The notes under the pieces are model-generated. The model made no database searches and had not been told where the DNA came from. It worked only from the letters and a program-made list of their open reading frames with translations. A stretch of 64,000 nt of DNA, taken from NCBI RefSeq assembly GCF_015057245.1, contig NZ_SVET01000011.1, forward strand, positions 23,173 to 87,172, in the 5' to 3' direction. Position 1 is the stretch's first letter; each line of letters opens with the position of its first letter. This DNA comes from Pseudobutyrivibrio ruminis (lineage in GTDB: Bacteria > Bacillota > Clostridia > Lachnospirales > Lachnospiraceae). The translations under genes were made by a program, and so were the position numbers. Positions 48,744-56,743 of this stretch are shown one piece after another.

Positions 48744-50033
48744 ATGAGAGATATTAGTTGGGTTAAGGATTCGGTTTTTTATCATATTTATCCACTGGGA
48801 GCATTTGGCTGCCCTAGAGAGAATAAAGGCGAAGAAACCGCAGGCCATCGTATATTGCAGCTAATTGACTGGATACCTCATCTAAAAGAAATCGGTGTTA
48901 ATGCCTTGTATCTAGGGCCTATTATGGAATCAGGTACCCACGGGTATGATACCTGGGATTACTATAAAATCGATAGTAGACTAGGTACAAATGATGATTT
49001 TAAAAAGGTCGTAAAAGGTTGTCATGACAATGATATAAAGGTTGTCCTGGATGGCGTCTTCAATCATGTGGGTAGGGGCCACATTGCATTCAAGGATGTA
49101 TTAGAAAAGCGGGAAAACTCTACCTACAAAGAATGGATTTCAGGATTAAATCTGTCGGGAAATAACTGGCATGGAGACGGTTTGTCATATGAATGTTGGT
49201 CCGGTGCAGAAGAGTTGGTAAAGTTGAATCATTGGTGCAATGATGTGGATAACCACATTTTAAATGCTGTAGGAATGTGGATAGATGATTTTAAGATAGA
49301 TGGCTTACGTCTAGATGCAGCAGACTGTATAGAGAGAGGCTTTTTTAATAGGTTAAAGAACTTCACTGAAGAGAAGGCATCGAATTTCTGGCTAATGGGC
49401 GAGATAATCCATGGAGATTACAATATTTATGTAAACGAAAACATGCTGGATGCAGTTACAAATTATGAATGCTGGAAGGGAATATACTCAAGCCACAATG
49501 ACCATAACTATTTCGAGATAAACTATGCTATGAAGCGCCAGTGGGGCCAAGGTGGACTCTATGTAGGTAAGTACCTATACAACTTTGTGGATAATCACGA
49601 TGTAAATAGAATATATAATCTGCTGACAGACAAGGCCAATATCTATCCTGTTTACACTCTATTATTCACTATGCCGGGAATACCATCTATCTATTACGGT
49701 AGTGAGTGGGCAATTGAAGGGGATAAAAAATCAGGAGATGGAGATTATGCTCTTCGTCCTGAGATAGATCCGAGCAAAATGAGCAATCCAGATTTGATTG
49801 AGCACATAAAGACTTTAGCAGACATCAGAAAAAGCTCAAATCCTCTGAAACAAGGGGTATACGAGGAAGTGCAGGTTAAGAATGAAACTTTAGTATTTGC
49901 AAGAGTCTGGAATGATGAGTACGTGATAGTGGCTTTAAATAACACAGCCGAAGAAAAGCAAATGGTCTTTGACTATCGAGGTCAGCACTATGACTTTGTG
50001 CTGGAGCCTCATGGTAGCAAGATTTTAAAATAG
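48744..50033 (+). CDS. GH13 alpha-amylase-family enzyme (cyclomaltodextrinase/amylase-like)
   Basis: 429 residues, a short single-barrel GH13 without N-terminal carbohydrate module or signal peptide. Catalytic motifs: GLRLDAADC (nucleophile Asp), FWLMGEIIHG (acid/base Glu), FVDNHDVNR (third Asp), plus GVFNHVGRGH. A short C-terminal beta domain ends the protein. Likely acts on intracellular maltodextrin or glycogen-derived oligosaccharides. No LacI operator like that at 33443 precedes it. The substrate is unproven. Confidence 0.85.
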   Translation: MRDISWVKDSVFYHIYPLGAFGCPRENKGEETAGHRILQLIDWIPHLKEIGVNALYLGPIMESGTHGYDTWDYYKIDSRLGTNDDFKKVVKGCHDNDIKVVLDGVFNHVGRGHIAFKDVLEKRENSTYKEWISGLNLSGNNWHGDGLSYECWSGAEELVKLNHWCNDVDNHILNAVGMWIDDFKIDGLRLDAADCIERGFFNRLKNFTEEKASNFWLMGEIIHGDYNIYVNENMLDAVTNYECWKGIYSSHNDHNYFEINYAMKRQWGQGGLYVGKYLYNFVDNHDVNRIYNLLTDKANIYPVYTLLFTMPGIPSIYYGSEWAIEGDKKSGDGDYALRPEIDPSKMSNPDLIEHIKTLADIRKSSNPLKQGVYEEVQVKNETLVFARVWNDEYVIVALNNTAEEKQMVFDYRGQHYDFVLEPHGSKILK

Positions 50034-50582
50034 TTAGTTGTTTGCAAGATATGCATACAGACAGTGGTCAAGGCGTTGTCCTTTGATAATGATTTTATCG
50101 CGGAGGACGCCTTCAAATTGGAAGCCCAACTTTTTAATCATGTGTATAGATGGGTCGTTATCAGGCAAGATTAAGGCTTCAAAGCGATGAATACCAAGGT
50201 CACGTGCAATAATAGGAATGGTATATGCGATAGCTTCGCTGCAATAACCTCTATTCATGTAATCTCTATCCATTTTATAGCCAATGGTACAGCTTTGGTA
50301 AATAGGTCTAACTATATTTCTATAGCTTACTGTTCCAATGATTTTGTTAGGATTATCTTTCTCAAAAATCCAGTAACGGACCATAATCAACTTAAGAATA
50401 TTGTTGTGCTCAAATTCCAAAATTTTCTTTTGATGATTGAGAGTGTAGAAATCATCTCCGATAATAGGCTCATATTTCTCAAAAATATCTCTGTTTCTAG
50501 AATAAAAATCCAGTACAAGATGTGCCGATTCTTTCCCTAAAACCTTTAATGTTAGACGTTCAGTGTTAATTTCGAATTGCAT
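50034..50582 (-). CDS. GNAT acetyltransferase, RimJ/RimL-like
   Basis: 182 residues. Acetyltransferase fold with TERLTLKVLGKESAHLVLDFY at the start, IGYKMDRDYMNRGYCSEAI (acetyl-CoA loop) and RFEALILPDNDPSIHMIKKLGFQFEGVLRDKIIIKGQ, typical of ribosomal-protein or small-molecule N-acetylation. Converges directly with the GH13 gene, the two stops adjacent. Confidence 0.88.
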   Translation of the reverse strand: MQFEINTERLTLKVLGKESAHLVLDFYSRNRDIFEKYEPIIGDDFYTLNHQKKILEFEHNNILKLIMVRYWIFEKDNPNKIIGTVSYRNIVRPIYQSCTIGYKMDRDYMNRGYCSEAIAYTIPIIARDLGIHRFEALILPDNDPSIHMIKKLGFQFEGVLRDKIIIKGQRLDHCLYAYLANN

Positions 50583-50605
50583 ATAATCCTCCCCTGAATA
50601 ATAGA

Positions 50606-51301
50606 TTAATCAATTCCTCTTAAACTAGTGTTAGGAATATAAGGCTTCAAAATATCAACAAATGATTCTAAAGTCTCCAGTGAATGAGGTGAAAAGATAG
50701 GATTGATAACCTGCTCAGACTCCTTATAGCTTTGTAAATAATAGGCTTTTGCGCCATTTAGCCACCTGCCGATGGATTCCATATCCTCGCTTTCATGACA
50801 TTCTTTCATAATAGTTGTTCGGAATTCGTAGTCTATCATCCCTTCCATCAAAATATCAATCGATTCTTGAATAGGTCCGATATCAAAGGTCTTCATGCAT
50901 GCAATAGTGTTGTATTTATCCTTTGAATGTTTAATATCCATAGCCACATAATCGATAAGGTTATTATCAATTAGAGACTTAAGCATCGAAGGATTTGTTC
51001 CGTTGGAATCAAGCTTTACCAATAAACCCAAATCCTTAATCTGCTTAATAAAATCAGGTAAATCCTTATGTAAAGTGGGTTCGCCACCAGTGATGCATAC
51101 TCCGTCTAAAATCTTCTTTTTCTTATTAAGATGTTCGAATATTTCATCCATAGAATATGCAAAAACATCTGCAGGAGGCATAACTAAATCCCTGTTGTGA
51201 CAGTATGGACATCTAAAGTTACAACCACCAGTGAAAAGGGTAGTAGCCACTTTGCCAGGATAGTCCAACAATGTAGTTTTTTGCATTCCTAATATAAGCA
51301 T
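50606..51301 (-). CDS. nrdG: Radical SAM activating enzyme, NrdG-like
   Basis: 231 residues. The radical SAM CxxxCxxC motif is in FTGGCNFRCPYCHNRDLV, with GGEP in CITGGEPTLHKDLP. Starts MLILGMQKTTLLDYPGK, the pattern of anaerobic ribonucleotide reductase activases (NrdG2 type). No nrdD is adjacent, so the target could be another glycyl radical enzyme. Upstream of the GNAT on the same strand, 23 bases apart. Confidence 0.85.
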   Translation of the reverse strand: MLILGMQKTTLLDYPGKVATTLFTGGCNFRCPYCHNRDLVMPPADVFAYSMDEIFEHLNKKKKILDGVCITGGEPTLHKDLPDFIKQIKDLGLLVKLDSNGTNPSMLKSLIDNNLIDYVAMDIKHSKDKYNTIACMKTFDIGPIQESIDILMEGMIDYEFRTTIMKECHESEDMESIGRWLNGAKAYYLQSYKESEQVINPIFSPHSLETLESFVDILKPYIPNTSLRGID

Positions 51302-51432
51302 AGTAATAATTCCTATTTAAAAGCTAAAACAGGCAATATTTCTCAAGAAAATGATTGCTTGCCAAGGCTTTTCTGTTAAAATTTATTCTGTAGATATTAT
51401 AAAAAGTATAGCAAACTAGGAGGGGAAAATCC

Positions 51433-51972
51433 ATGATGTCGAAAGAAGAGCGCCAAGAGAAGCGCATCGCAAAACAGGCAGAAAAAGAGGAGAAAAAGAC
51501 TCTCAAAGTATATGAAAAATATATGGAACAAGCCATCAAAGAAGCAAAGAAGGCATATGACATCAATGAGGTTCCTATTGGATGCGTTATTGTTCAGGAT
51601 GACAAAATCATTGCCAGAGGGTACAATCGCAGAAATACAGATAAGAGCGTGCTGGCTCATGCGGAAATAGCAGCCATTCAGGAAGCCTGTAGAAAAACAG
51701 GTGACTGGAGATTAGAGGATTGCACATTATATGTTACGTTGGAGCCATGTCAGATGTGCGCAGGAGCAATAGTTCAGGCTCGTATTCCAAAGGTTGTAGT
51801 TGGAGCGATGAATCCTAAAGCAGGCTGTGCAGGCTCAGTAATAAACATTTTGCAGATTGATAAATTCAATCATCAGTGTGAGCTTGAGACAGGAGTTTTA
51901 GGTGAAAGATGCACAGAAATGATGACAAAGTTTTTCGAAGAGTTAAGAGAACAGAAAAATCAGTTAATGTAA
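51433..51972 (+). CDS. tadA: tRNA-specific adenosine deaminase TadA
   Basis: 179 residues. Zinc deaminase motif AHAEIAAI with TLEPCQMCAGAI. A 28-residue lysine/glutamate-rich N-terminal extension precedes the usual start (YMEQAIKEAKKA). It makes inosine at position 34 of tRNA-Arg(ACG). ATG follows GGAGGGG. The extension is unusual but lies in a good start context. Confidence 0.95.
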   Translation: MMSKEERQEKRIAKQAEKEEKKTLKVYEKYMEQAIKEAKKAYDINEVPIGCVIVQDDKIIARGYNRRNTDKSVLAHAEIAAIQEACRKTGDWRLEDCTLYVTLEPCQMCAGAIVQARIPKVVVGAMNPKAGCAGSVINILQIDKFNHQCELETGVLGERCTEMMTKFFEELREQKNQLM

Positions 51973-51984
51973 CAGGTTGTTTTA

Positions 51985-52013
51985 TTGACAAATAGGGCCT
52001 TTTTTCATACAAT
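51985..52013 (+). promoter_or_regulatory. Promoter of the SRP RNA
   Basis: TTGACA (51985-51990), 17-base spacer, TACAAT (52008-52013): a near-consensus promoter ending about 20 bases before the SRP helix. Strong expression is expected. Confidence 0.9.
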
Positions 52014-52019
52014 AAGGTC

Positions 52020-52202
52020 TCCGAGTAATGACATAAGGTATCATTTGGCGGTCGTCCTGAGAGGATGTTGATCTTTGGGTCCCTCGTAATGGACACCTGC
52101 GAATCGTGTCAGGGCAGGAATGCAGCAGCACTAAGTAGGACCGTTCATCTGACGAGGGGTCACCTGGAGGGAGTTTTCCCAGGGCGGCTACCAAATGATA
52201 CC
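52020..52202 (+). ncRNA. ffs: Signal recognition particle RNA
   Basis: Ends ggtatcatttgg (52037-52048) and ccaaatgatacc (52191-52202) pair over 12 bases. A central helix GGTCCCTCGT/ACGAGGGGTC continues the rod, and the tip shows the conserved domain-IV pattern GTCAGGGCAGGAATGCAGCAGCAC bound by Ffh (given here as two short halves, GTCAGG and AGCAGCA). The start at about 52020 follows the promoter; the mature 5' end could be nearer 52037. Adjacent to tadA, its common context. Confidence 0.9.
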
Positions 52203-52225
52203 GATGTAGTTAACTCGGTATTTTT
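52198..52225 (+). terminator. Terminator overlapping the SRP RNA 3' end
   Basis: ATACCGA (52198-52204) pairs with TCGGTAT (52215-52221), followed by T. The first five bases are also part of the SRP closing helix, so the two structures compete. Confidence 0.7.
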
Positions 52226-52244
52226 ATATCAAGGTGGATTAATT

Positions 52245-53000
52245 ATGGGTGCACAGGATAGAACAGAAAAAGTACTTAGAGATATGCATGTATTGTTTTC
52301 AAAGGCTCAGCCTTACGAAGGCAGCGCGAGAAACGTCATTGTAGATAAAAATGCAATGATGGATCTTCTTAAGGAGCTTAACGAGTGCATGTACGATATG
52401 ATGGAAGAGCACGAGCTTACTGTTAAGAGCCGTGACAAGGCAAATCGTGAGATGCAAAAGCAAGGGGACGATATTGTCTTCGAAGCAACTCGCAAAGCAG
52501 AAGATATCTATGCCGCATCTCTTATGTATACAGATAATGCTATGGATTCTATCCAGTCAATTATCAAAGAATCCCAAGAATCTATTGCAAAGATATATGA
52601 AGAAGCAAATAAAAAAATCAAAGAGGAAACAAGACTTGTTAAATCTAATCAGTTAGAGCTTAAGAGCCACCTCAATGATTTAATTGATACACAAAAATAC
52701 CTTCGTCTTATTGATGAAGAAAATATGCGAATTCGCCGTGAAAAAGAGGAAGGAACTGATGAGGAGTATGATAGCGCTCCTAAATATGCAGCTCCTGAAA
52801 TTAGAATAGATAAAGAATACTTCGCAAAGGCAGGTCTTGAAATCGATGACGATTTAGATGCACCAGCAGATGCAGAGGAAAATGGAATCTCCTCAGAGGA
52901 CTTAGATGCAGAGTACTTCAAGTGGCAGGAAGAAGAGTCCGAAGGAGAGAAGAAACCTGGTAAGAAAGGTCTTGGAGGCCTTTTTGGATTAAAGCACTAG
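52245..53000 (+). CDS. Coiled-coil protein of unknown function
   Basis: About 251 residues from ATG 52245 (AAGGTGGA upstream). The longer frame from 52065 would run through the SRP RNA and is rejected. Long helical, glutamate/lysine-rich body (about residues 45-165) with a conserved-looking N-terminus VLRDMHVLFSKAQPYEGSARNVIVDKNAMMDLLKELNECM, then an acidic linker and a basic GKKGLGGLFGLKH end. Resembles DivIVA or ATP-synthase-b-like rods only in general form; no family is claimed. Followed by the hydratase gene 14 bases on. Confidence 0.7.
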   Translation: MGAQDRTEKVLRDMHVLFSKAQPYEGSARNVIVDKNAMMDLLKELNECMYDMMEEHELTVKSRDKANREMQKQGDDIVFEATRKAEDIYAASLMYTDNAMDSIQSIIKESQESIAKIYEEANKKIKEETRLVKSNQLELKSHLNDLIDTQKYLRLIDEENMRIRREKEEGTDEEYDSAPKYAAPEIRIDKEYFAKAGLEIDDDLDAPADAEENGISSEDLDAEYFKWQEEESEGEKKPGKKGLGGLFGLKH

Positions 53001-53014
53001 AAGGAGAATAAAGG

Positions 53015-55300
53015 ATGAAGCTTTACAACAATGGAGTTTACCTTGTAAACGGCAACCAAATTGTAGAGGATAGCCCAGAGGCTCTCAGCGCAATCAAAGC
53101 CGCAACAGGTAAGGATGTAACTAAAGACCAGGCACACCAGGAAACAATGGCATATGGAATTTTGTCCAGCCATAACACTTCTGGAAACATGCAGCACCTA
53201 CAGATTAAGTTTGATAAGTTAATCAGTCACGACATCACATATGTAGGTATTATTCAGACTGCAAGGGCTTCAGGCCTTGAAAAATTCCCAATCCCATACT
53301 GCCTTACAAACTGCCACAATTCACTTTGTGCTGTAGGCGGTACTATCAACGAAGATGACCACATGTTTGGTCTCACATGTGCTAAGAAATACGGCGGAAT
53401 TTACGTTCCACCACATCAGGCTGTTATTCACCAGTTCGCTCGTGAGATGATGGCAGGAGGCGGAAAGATGCTTCTTGGTTCAGATTCCCACACAAGATAT
53501 GGAGCTCTTGGAACAATGGCAATGGGCGAAGGTGGCCCAGAGCTTGTAAAACAGCTTCTTAATCAGACATATGATATAGCTATGCCAGGCGTTATTGGCG
53601 TATATATGACAGGAACACCACGAAAGGGCGTAGGTCCACAGGACGTTGCGCTTGCTATCATTGGTGAAGTGTTCGATAAAGGCTACGTTAAGAATAAAGT
53701 TATGGAGTTTGTTGGCCCAGGTGTTGCAAATCTTTCTATGGACTTCAGAATTGGCGTAGACGTTATGACTACAGAGACAACTTGCCTCAGCTCAATCTGG
53801 ACAACAGATAAAGCTACGGAGGAGTTCTATGAAATCCATGGTCGTAAGGAAGAGTTCAAAGAGCTTAATCCAGGCCAGGTAGCATATTACGATGGAATGA
53901 TTGAAATCAATCTTGATGAAATCAAGCCTATGATTGCTATGCCATTCCACCCAAGCAACACATACACAATTGAAGAGCTCAATGCAAACCTTATGGATAT
54001 CCTTGATGATTGCGAGAAGCGTGCGAAGGTATCTCTTGATGGCCAGGTAGAGTTCTCTCTTAAAGATAAAGTTAGAAACGGAAAATTATACGTAGATCAG
54101 GGTATCATTGCAGGATGCGCTGGTGGCGGATTTGAAAATATTTGCGATGCAGCAGATATTCTTCGCGGTACAAGCATCGGACCAGACGAGTTTACTCTTT
54201 CAGTTTACCCAGCATCTACACCTATATACATGGAGCTTGTTAAGAATGGTGCAGTAGCAGATCTTATGAGCACAGGTGCTATCGTTAAGACTGCATTCTG
54301 CGGACCATGCTTTGGCGCTGGAGATACACCATCTAACAATGGCTTTTCAATTCGTCATTCTACAAGAAACTTCCCTAACCGTGAGGGATCAAAGCTTCAG
54401 AATGGTCAAATTGCATCAGTTGCTCTTATGGATGCTCGTTCAATTGCCGCAACAGCAGCAAATAAGGGATATCTTACAGCAGCAACAGATATTGACGTAG
54501 ACTTTACAAAGCCAAAATATCATTTCGATGGCAGAATTTATGCAAACCGCGTATTCGATTCAAAGGGCGTAGCAGAGCCAGATACAGAAATTCACTTTGG
54601 TCCAAACATCAAGGATTGGCCAAAGATGAGTCCATTACCAGAGAATTTATTCTTACAGGTTGTATCTGAGATTCATGACCCAGTTACTACTACAGATGAA
54701 TTAATTCCATCAGGAGAGACATCTTCTTACCGCTCTAATCCTCTTGGATTGGCAGAATTTACTCTCTCTAGAAAGGACCCAGAATACGTAGGAAGAGCTA
54801 AAAATATCCAAAAAGCTCAGAAGGCTCTTGAAGCTGGAGAGTGTGCAGGTGAAGCTGTACCAGAGTTAAAACAAATCGTACATAAAGTTAAAGAGACATA
54901 TCCAGATGTAAATCATAGCAACTTTGGAGTAGGTAGCACAATTTTCGCTGTTAAACCAGGTGATGGTTCTGCAAGAGAGCAGGCAGCATCTTGTCAGAAG
55001 GTTCTTGGCGGCTGGGCAAATATTGCAAATGAGTATGCAACAAAGCGCTACCGTTCAAACCTTATCAACTGGGGAATGCTTCCATTCGTTATCAAGGAAG
55101 GCCAGTTGCCATTTAAGAATTTAGATTATCTCTTTATTCCAGGAATTAAAGAGGCAGTTGTTAACAAAGCTGAAACAATTAAGGCGTATGTTGTAAAAGA
55201 GGAAGGATTAAAAGAATTTGATCTTACTCTTGGAGAACTTACAGACGACGAAAGAGAAATTATTCTTAAAGGATGCTTGATTAATTACAATAGACAGTAA
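53015..55300 (+). CDS. Aconitase-family hydratase (YbhJ-like)
   Basis: 761 residues. Iron-sulfur hydratase with the cluster cysteines in [17 protein letters not shown] and [17 protein letters not shown]. Active-site pieces [21 protein letters not shown] and a swivelling C-terminal domain beginning near residue 560 are present. It resembles E. coli YbhJ, an aconitase homologue of unknown substrate, more than canonical AcnA or leucine-pathway enzymes. Citrate, homocitrate or a related hydroxyacid is possible. Confidence 0.8.
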   Translation: MKLYNNGVYLVNGNQIVEDSPEALSAIKAATGKDVTKDQAHQETMAYGILSSHNTSGNMQHLQIKFDKLISHDITYVGIIQTARASGLEKFPIPYCLTNCHNSLCAVGGTINEDDHMFGLTCAKKYGGIYVPPHQAVIHQFAREMMAGGGKMLLGSDSHTRYGALGTMAMGEGGPELVKQLLNQTYDIAMPGVIGVYMTGTPRKGVGPQDVALAIIGEVFDKGYVKNKVMEFVGPGVANLSMDFRIGVDVMTTETTCLSSIWTTDKATEEFYEIHGRKEEFKELNPGQVAYYDGMIEINLDEIKPMIAMPFHPSNTYTIEELNANLMDILDDCEKRAKVSLDGQVEFSLKDKVRNGKLYVDQGIIAGCAGGGFENICDAADILRGTSIGPDEFTLSVYPASTPIYMELVKNGAVADLMSTGAIVKTAFCGPCFGAGDTPSNNGFSIRHSTRNFPNREGSKLQNGQIASVALMDARSIAATAANKGYLTAATDIDVDFTKPKYHFDGRIYANRVFDSKGVAEPDTEIHFGPNIKDWPKMSPLPENLFLQVVSEIHDPVTTTDELIPSGETSSYRSNPLGLAEFTLSRKDPEYVGRAKNIQKAQKALEAGECAGEAVPELKQIVHKVKETYPDVNHSNFGVGSTIFAVKPGDGSAREQAASCQKVLGGWANIANEYATKRYRSNLINWGMLPFVIKEGQLPFKNLDYLFIPGIKEAVVNKAETIKAYVVKEEGLKEFDLTLGELTDDEREIILKGCLINYNRQ

Positions 55301-55325
55301 GAGCAAGCTCTTAGGGAGGGTATTT

Positions 55326-56639
55326 ATGACAGACGAAGAGGCAAAAATTGAACAAAAGGCTCTCAGAAAAAGACTATTTAGCTATGTTATTGCAGCTTTT
55401 ATTGTAATAATCTTTTACTTTTTACTGAGAAATAGCCGTAGCGTATCTGCAGCTATTAATCATGTAAATACAGTCATTCAGCCGATTCTGATTGGTTTTA
55501 TAATGGCCTTTTTGATGAATCCTATAATGGGGTTCTTCGAAAAGCGCTTTAGCAGGTTGTTCAATAGGTTTTGTAAAACAGAGCTGGGGGCAAGGAAAGC
55601 GAATAGAACTTTGTCATCAATACTCTCTTTAGTAGTATTGGCTGGAGTAGTAATCTTTATTATAAACGCCATAGTGCCAAACCTAATTAGCACAATCATC
55701 TATCTTGCAAAGCATATTGAAGAGCAGATAGCAGGTGTTTTGGACTGGTGCAATGTAATTACAAAAGGCCAGTACGAAGAAGCCCTTATGAAAGCCAAGG
55801 ATAACAATATTGGCGATTTGGTAAACCAGGGTTTGTCTTTTGTAGATCAGTACATTGATTATGATGAGACAGATATGATGTCTCTTATAACAAGCAGTGT
55901 ACTGACAGTTGGAAAGTTTATAGTAAACATAATCATTGGAATGTTTGTTTCAGTGTATGTATTGCTTTCAAAGGAAACATTCAAAGCGCAGGCCAAAAAG
56001 CTTATATGCGGATTGATGTCTCCTAAATATGCAAATATCACCCTTGAAATAACACGTAAATCAGCAGATATCTTCTACGGATTTATCATCGGAAAAATAA
56101 TTGATTCTATAATCATTGGCGTGATTTGTTATATAGCATGCTTAATTATGAAGATGCCATATCCGGTATTAGTATCAGTTATTGTTGGTGTTACAAATAT
56201 TGTTCCAGTTTTTGGTCCATACATCGGTGCTGTTCCTACAGTCATCATCATCTTCCTTACAGAGCCTATGAAGGGAATTTATTTCCTCATCTTTATCTTG
56301 ATTTTGCAGCAGGTTGATGGAAACCTTATTGGACCAAAGATTCTTGGTGATTCAACAGGTATATCTTCATTCTGGGTAGTATTTGCTGTAGTTGTAGGCG
56401 CAGGCTTCTTTGGATTTGGAGGAATGATTGTAGCTGTACCAATTGTGGCAATTATTTACTACATAATTGGACGAGTAGCAAATTACCTAGTAAAAAGAAG
56501 GAATCTGCCGGAGCAAACAATCGAATACGAAAAGATGGAATATATCGATTTAGAAAAAAATATTCTTCTACAGCATGCTGAAAAAGAGGCTAAAGAAGAG
56601 AAGAAATCTCCTATTTTTGGGAAAAATAAAAAGAAATAA
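55326..56639 (+). CDS. AI-2E/PerM-family permease
   Basis: 437 residues, eight predicted membrane segments with a long cytosolic loop (about 120-190). The segment ITRKSADIFYGFIIGKIIDSIIIGVICYIACLIMKMPYPVLVSVIVGVTNIVPVFGPYIG is typical of the family. Some members export AI-2 or work as transporters of ions; function here is open. The C-terminal tail is charged. Confidence 0.88.
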   Translation: MTDEEAKIEQKALRKRLFSYVIAAFIVIIFYFLLRNSRSVSAAINHVNTVIQPILIGFIMAFLMNPIMGFFEKRFSRLFNRFCKTELGARKANRTLSSILSLVVLAGVVIFIINAIVPNLISTIIYLAKHIEEQIAGVLDWCNVITKGQYEEALMKAKDNNIGDLVNQGLSFVDQYIDYDETDMMSLITSSVLTVGKFIVNIIIGMFVSVYVLLSKETFKAQAKKLICGLMSPKYANITLEITRKSADIFYGFIIGKIIDSIIIGVICYIACLIMKMPYPVLVSVIVGVTNIVPVFGPYIGAVPTVIIIFLTEPMKGIYFLIFILILQQVDGNLIGPKILGDSTGISSFWVVFAVVVGAGFFGFGGMIVAVPIVAIIYYIIGRVANYLVKRRNLPEQTIEYEKMEYIDLEKNILLQHAEKEAKEEKKSPIFGKNKKK

Positions 56640-56648
56640 TGAATTTTG

Positions 56649-56678
56649 AAAAACCAGGATTTTTAGTCCTGGTTTTTT
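56649..56678 (+). terminator. Terminator after the AI-2E permease
   Basis: AAAAACCAGGA (56649-56659) pairs with TCCTGGTTTTT (56667-56677), ending in T. Confidence 0.9.
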
Positions 56679-56743
56679 GATTTTAATGACAAGCTATGAT
56701 AATATTTTAATAACTATAAGTATGTAATTTGGAGAATAATTCT

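Noticed and set aside
52065..52244. 60-residue N-terminal extension of the coiled-coil protein
   Set aside because: It is translated from the SRP RNA gene and its terminator; ATG 52245 has a ribosome binding site.
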